A stretch of 64,000 nt of DNA, from assembly GCF_900177245.1 (NCBI RefSeq), contig NZ_FXBM01000002.1, forward strand, positions 930,001-994,000, read 5' to 3'. Position 1 is the stretch's first letter. Every line of letters begins with the position of its first letter. The notes beneath the pieces were generated by a model. It was not told the DNA's origin and did not search any database. It was given only the letters and a program-made list of their open reading frames with translations. Shown one piece after another: positions 60,612-64,000 of this stretch. A program made the translations under genes and the position numbers. The stretch comes from Rathayibacter oskolensis (GTDB lineage Bacteria > Actinomycetota > Actinomycetes > Actinomycetales > Microbacteriaceae).

Positions 60612-62285
60612 TCAGACCCACGACGGCAGCCACATGTGCGCCTGCCAGAACGCGAACGACGTCTGCTGCCCGGTCCACAGCGGGTAGAAGTACGCCGTGA
60701 GCGCGGCGGCCAGCACGACGAAGACGCCGACGATCAGGATCCCGCGGGTGCGCCTCCCGCGTTCGTCGCCGGGCGAGCCGAGGACGATCCCCGCCGTGAG
60801 CGCCAGCGCCAGCATCATGTAGGGCTCGAAGACGACGCAGTAGAACTGGAAGACCGTGCGGTCGAGGTAGAGCATCCACGGCAGGTAGCCCGCGACGATG
60901 CCCATCAGCACGAACCCCGCGCGCCACTCGCGGTAGCGGGCGAAGCGGTAGACGAGGTAGGCGAGTGCGAGCACTCCGACGTACCAGATCAGCGGATTCG
61001 CGACCGAGGTGATCGCCTCGTCGCAGCGGTCGGCGGTGCATCCGTCGACGCCCTGCGCCTGATCGACGAAGTACATGCTCGTCGGCCGCTGCATCAGGAG
61101 CCAGGTCAGCGGACTGGCCTGGTAGGGGTGCGTCGCGCGCAGATTGATCGAGTAGTCGTACATCTGGACGTGGTAGTGCCAGAGGCTCTGCGCCCAGTCG
61201 GGCACCCATGCGAGCGCGCCGGTCCAGGCGTTCCCCGGCGCCTCCGTCGCCCACTGCCGCGCCCAGCCGCCGGACGTGCGGAGCCAGCCGAGCCACGTCG
61301 AGAGGTAGGCGATCAGCGCGATCGGCACGACCAGGAGGAACGTCACCGGCCCCTGTTTGAGCACCGCGCCGCTCGCCCAGAACGGCACCCCCGCGCGGCG
61401 GCGCATCATCGCGTCGACCAGCACCGAGTAGATCCCGTAGGCGGCGAGGAAGTAGATGCCGGTCCACTTGACGCCGGCGGCCAGACCGAAGAAGAGGCCG
61501 GCGGTCAGGAGCCACGGACGCCACCAGAGCACGGGCCCCCAGCTCGGCAGCGCCCCGGCCGCGACCTTCTCGGCGAGCCGCTGCTCGGCCCAGCGCCGAT
61601 CGAGCAGCACGGCCGCGACTCCGCAGAGGGCGACGAGCATGAGGATGCCGTCGAGCAGCGAGACCCGCGACATCACGATCGCGTGGCCGTCGAGGGCGAG
61701 GAAGAGGCCGGCGAGGGAGGCGATGAGGGTCGATCGGAAGAGCAGCCTGGCGATGACGATCACCAGGGCGACCGCGAGGATCCCCGCGAGGGCGGTCGAG
61801 ATCCGCCAGCCGACGCTGTCGTCGGCGCCGAGCGCGCCCATCCCGAGCCCGATGATCCACTTGCCCAGCGGTGGGTGCACCACGAACGCCGGCGCCCCGG
61901 TGAAGGTGTCGACGGCTCCGGAGATGAATCCGGGGTCGGAGTCCTCGGGCCAGGCGCCCTCGAAGCCGAGGTTCCAGAGCGTCCAGGCGTCCTTCACATA
62001 GAAGGTCTCGTCGAAGACGAGCGAGCGCGGGTGGCCGAGGTTCCAGAGGCGGAGGAAGGCGGCGACCAGCACGACCAGCAGGGGCAGCCCGAGGTCGTAC
62101 AGCCGACGACGCGCGGGAGTCGAGACGAGGCGCCCGAAGACGTCGTCGAACCAGGATCCCCGCGGCACGTCGGGGACGTCCGGCCGCGCCCGCGGCGCCC
62201 GGCCCGCAGCGGTCTCGAGCGGACTCGTCGATCCCGCGGAGTCCAGGAGCAGGTCGTCGAAGTCGCGCTGCGGTCGGTCCGTCAC
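60612..62285 (-). CDS. pmt: polyprenyl-phosphate-mannose protein mannosyltransferase
   Basis: A 557-aa multi-pass membrane glycosyltransferase that adds mannose to Ser/Thr of exported proteins. The catalytic DE pair is in FDETFYVKDAWTLWN, followed by PPLGKWIIGLGM. About eleven helices, then C-terminal VFQFYCVVFEPYMMLALALTAG, typical of the actinobacterial (Rv1002c-like) branch, with a PSWV end. The Thr/Pro-rich exported proteins of the window, the M28 peptidase and the nuclease, are plausible substrates. Leaderless GTG after TAGTCT. The rsmI gene is divergent as in Mycobacterium, but a dehydrogenase gene stands between. Confidence 0.94.
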   Translation of the reverse strand: MTDRPQRDFDDLLLDSAGSTSPLETAAGRAPRARPDVPDVPRGSWFDDVFGRLVSTPARRRLYDLGLPLLVVLVAAFLRLWNLGHPRSLVFDETFYVKDAWTLWNLGFEGAWPEDSDPGFISGAVDTFTGAPAFVVHPPLGKWIIGLGMGALGADDSVGWRISTALAGILAVALVIVIARLLFRSTLIASLAGLFLALDGHAIVMSRVSLLDGILMLVALCGVAAVLLDRRWAEQRLAEKVAAGALPSWGPVLWWRPWLLTAGLFFGLAAGVKWTGIYFLAAYGIYSVLVDAMMRRRAGVPFWASGAVLKQGPVTFLLVVPIALIAYLSTWLGWLRTSGGWARQWATEAPGNAWTGALAWVPDWAQSLWHYHVQMYDYSINLRATHPYQASPLTWLLMQRPTSMYFVDQAQGVDGCTADRCDEAITSVANPLIWYVGVLALAYLVYRFARYREWRAGFVLMGIVAGYLPWMLYLDRTVFQFYCVVFEPYMMLALALTAGIVLGSPGDERGRRTRGILIVGVFVVLAAALTAYFYPLWTGQQTSFAFWQAHMWLPSWV

Positions 62286-62291
62286 CCGGCC

Positions 62292-62297
62292 AGACTA
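62292..62297 (-). promoter_or_regulatory. -10 element, leaderless start of pmt
   Basis: TAGTCT on the minus strand ends six bases before the GTG. Confidence 0.5.
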
Positions 62298-62305
62298 ACG
62301 GGGCG

Positions 62306-63343
62306 TCACGGAACGACGACGGCCCTACCGCGGATGTCCCCGTCGTGCAGTCGCCGGTACGCCTCCGGCGCGTCCTCGATCGAGAACCGCTCGGTGTGCA
62401 CGCGCACGAGGCCGGCGCGGGCCAGATCGAGCACCTCCATCAGCTCGGTCCGCGATCCCCAGTAGGGAGCGCGCACAGAGGCTCCGAACGGCGACGAGAA
62501 AAATCCCGTCGGCAGGATCCCGCCGCCGATGCCCACGATCTGGATCTGCCCGTCGAGCGCGACCGACTGCCGTGCGATCTCGAGGGTCGGCTCCGCGCCG
62601 ACGAAGTCGAACACCGCCTCCGCGCCCTCCCCGCCGGTGAGCTCGCGGATCCGGGCGACGACCTCGGCGTCGTCGGAGCGCAGCGTCTCGTCGGCGCCGA
62701 CCTCGCGCGCCAGGGCGAGCTTCTCGTCCGAGAGGTCGAGCACGACGACCCGGGCGGGTGTGATCGCCTTGAGGATCTGGATGCCGATGTGCCCGAGGCC
62801 GCCGCTGCCGATCACGAGGGCGGTCGAGCCGGGCACGAGCACGGCGGCGCTCGAGCGGATCGCGTGGTACGGCGTGAGCCCGGCGTCCGTCAGCGAGACC
62901 GACTCGACGGGGTCGAGGTCGCCGAGCGGCACGAGGTGGCGGACGTCGTCGATCAGGACGTACTCGGCCATCGCACCCGGCGCTCCGAGACCCGGAGGGG
63001 TGATCCCCAGCTCCGCGGCGTGCGGGCAGTAGTTCTCGCGTCCCGCGGCGCAGGCGCGGCAGACGCCGCAGCCCCAGGGTCCGTAGACGGCGACGGAGTC
63101 GCCCACCTCGACGCCGGTCACGCCGTCGCCGAGCTCGGCGACGACTCCCGCGCCCTCGTGCCCGAGGGTGAGGGGCAGGCCGTAGGTGTACTGCTCCTCG
63201 GGGAGCCCCATCACGAAGGAGTCGGAGTGGCACAGGCCCGCCGCGGTGACCCGCAGGAGGACCTGACCCGGCCCGGGCGTCGGCTTGTCGACGTCGACGA
63301 CGACCGGCTCTGCGCCGATCTCGCGGTACTGGACGGCTCTCAT
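62306..63343 (-). CDS. zinc-dependent alcohol dehydrogenase
   Basis: A 345-aa medium-chain dehydrogenase. The catalytic zinc ligands are in AAGLCHSDSF and TLGHEGAGVV; the structural zinc cysteines are in WGCGVCRACAAGRENYC. The NAD fold is ALVIGSGGLGHIGIQILKA, with an aspartate at the end of the second strand (VVVLDLSDEKL), predicting NAD. Substrate is likely a primary or aromatic alcohol. The ATG at 63343 has AGGAG five nt upstream, which is preferred over the longer frame to 63400. It lies between pmt and rsmI. Confidence 0.92.
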   Translation of the reverse strand: MRAVQYREIGAEPVVVDVDKPTPGPGQVLLRVTAAGLCHSDSFVMGLPEEQYTYGLPLTLGHEGAGVVAELGDGVTGVEVGDSVAVYGPWGCGVCRACAAGRENYCPHAAELGITPPGLGAPGAMAEYVLIDDVRHLVPLGDLDPVESVSLTDAGLTPYHAIRSSAAVLVPGSTALVIGSGGLGHIGIQILKAITPARVVVLDLSDEKLALAREVGADETLRSDDAEVVARIRELTGGEGAEAVFDFVGAEPTLEIARQSVALDGQIQIVGIGGGILPTGFFSSPFGASVRAPYWGSRTELMEVLDLARAGLVRVHTERFSIEDAPEAYRRLHDGDIRGRAVVVP

Positions 63344-63453
63344 GGCACTCCTGCTCTCCCCGGCGGGCGGCGCCGGCGGTCCATCGTGGCTGTCCGACAT
63401 GTGCCGGCCCCGTGAATCCGGAGACGCCTGCGACGGGCTGGGAGGATGGCCGC

Positions 63454-64000
63454 ATGATCATCCTCGCCGGCACGCCCATCGGAAACCTCGGCGACGCCTC
63501 CCGGCGACTCGTGGAGGCGCTCTCGAGCGCGAGGCACATCGCGGCGGAGGACACCCGCGTGACGATCCAGCTCCTCCGGGCTCTGGGCATCGAGAACCGG
63601 CCGACGCTCTACGCGCTGCACGACCACAACGAGCGGGAGCGGTCGGCCGAGCTCGTCGAGCTCGCCCGCGAGGAGGATCTCCTGGTGCTGAGCGACGCCG
63701 GCATGCCCACGGTCTCCGACCCGGGGTACCACCTGGTCGAGACGGCGGTCGCCGCCGGAGTCGCCGTCACCGCGCTCCCCGGGCCGTCGGCCGTGCTGAT
63801 GGCGCTCGCCGTGTCCGGTCTGCCGACCGACCGCTTCAGCTTCGAGGGCTTCCTGCCGCGCAAGCACGGCGAGCGCGTGTCGACCTTCCGCTCGCTCGTC
63901 GACGAGCGGCGCACCATGGTCTTCTTCGAGTCCCCGCACCGCATCGGCGACGCCCTCGCCGATCTGGTCGAGGTGATGGGGCCCGAGCGCCGCGTCGTCG
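63454..64000 (+). CDS. rsmI: 16S rRNA 2'-O-ribose methyltransferase RsmI, 3' partial
   Basis: Methylates C1402 of 16S rRNA in the decoding centre (family knowledge). 182 residues are visible and the frame is open at the window end. It starts MIILAGTPIGNLGDASRRL, the AdoMet-site opening, then AAEDTRVTIQLLRALGI, LYALHDHNERERSAELVEL, VLSDAGMPTVSDPGYHLV, ALPGPSAVLMALAVSGLPTDRF and FFESPHRIGDALADL, the full YraL/RsmI series. ATG 63454 has GGAGG eight nt upstream. It is divergent from the alcohol dehydrogenase. Confidence 0.96.
   Translation, partial: MIILAGTPIGNLGDASRRLVEALSSARHIAAEDTRVTIQLLRALGIENRPTLYALHDHNERERSAELVELAREEDLLVLSDAGMPTVSDPGYHLVETAVAAGVAVTALPGPSAVLMALAVSGLPTDRFSFEGFLPRKHGERVSTFRSLVDERRTMVFFESPHRIGDALADLVEVMGPERRVV

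Overview
The window is a very GC-rich (visibly above 70 % G+C) stretch of an actinobacterial chromosome. Gene content, gene order and protein features point to Microbacteriaceae: a topA-tmk-holB-lipoprotein hydrolase string downstream of a TadE-like gene, class E (LAxTG) cell-wall sorting, and a single-chain L-serine dehydratase. I do not claim a genus. There are about 57 protein genes, one tRNA, one riboswitch, and no transposase, phage gene or CRISPR array. Most of it is core housekeeping DNA with small accessory patches.

Layout. 1-7.9 kb: end of a TadE-like secretion gene, topA, tmk, holB, a secreted peptidase-like hydrolase and a TetR regulator, tightly packed. 7.9-15.6 kb: tRNA-Thr(CGU), a PBP4-type carboxypeptidase, nicotinamidase, an aldehyde dehydrogenase, an RNA 2'-O-methyltransferase, a small lipoprotein and an SDR enzyme. 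These converge on a multidrug-type ABC exporter that is translationally coupled to a 71-aa HTH protein, with two matching palindromes on its promoter. 16-21.4 kb: an MHS-family transporter, then the riboflavin operon ribD-ribE-ribBA-ribH on the minus strand behind an FMN riboswitch. 21.5-29 kb: DUF3097 and DUF3054 genes, a pentapeptide-repeat protein, a MOSC protein, an AbiEi/Vsr-like orphan flanked by short palindromes, a Ski2-like helicase and an acyltransferase. 29-43.9 kb: a secreted beta-helix-like protein, LysR/MFS divergent pair, a Nei-type glycosylase, a large extracellular nuclease, Ku, a HEAT protein, a wall-anchored M28 peptidase, a hydrolase and an aldo/keto reductase. 44-55 kb: two MFS transporters, HrpA helicase, a thioredoxin-fold DUF255 protein, a sulfurtransferase and L-serine dehydratase. 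55-64 kb: two coupled peptidoglycan hydrolases of equal length, a CoA-binding protein with O-acetylhomoserine sulfhydrylase, a YeiH-type exporter, protein mannosyltransferase, an alcohol dehydrogenase and the start of rsmI.

Working together: ribD/E/BA/H form a complete GTP/ribulose-5-phosphate to riboflavin pathway controlled by FMN. topA/tmk/holB serve replication. Nei and Ku serve DNA repair, with no LigD in view. The carboxypeptidase, the paired peptidoglycan hydrolases, the mannosyltransferase and the sorted peptidase all act on the envelope.

The strongest window-wide pattern is regulatory. At least fourteen genes have a TAnnnT-like -10 element ending exactly 6 or 7 nt before the ATG/GTG and mostly lack a Shine-Dalgarno sequence, which is the signature of leaderless transcripts. 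The best candidate for an undescribed module is the small HTH-ABC exporter operon with its two identical-form operators. The AbiEi/Vsr-like orphan embedded in palindromic repeats is second. Coordinates and starts were read by eye; no database search was run.
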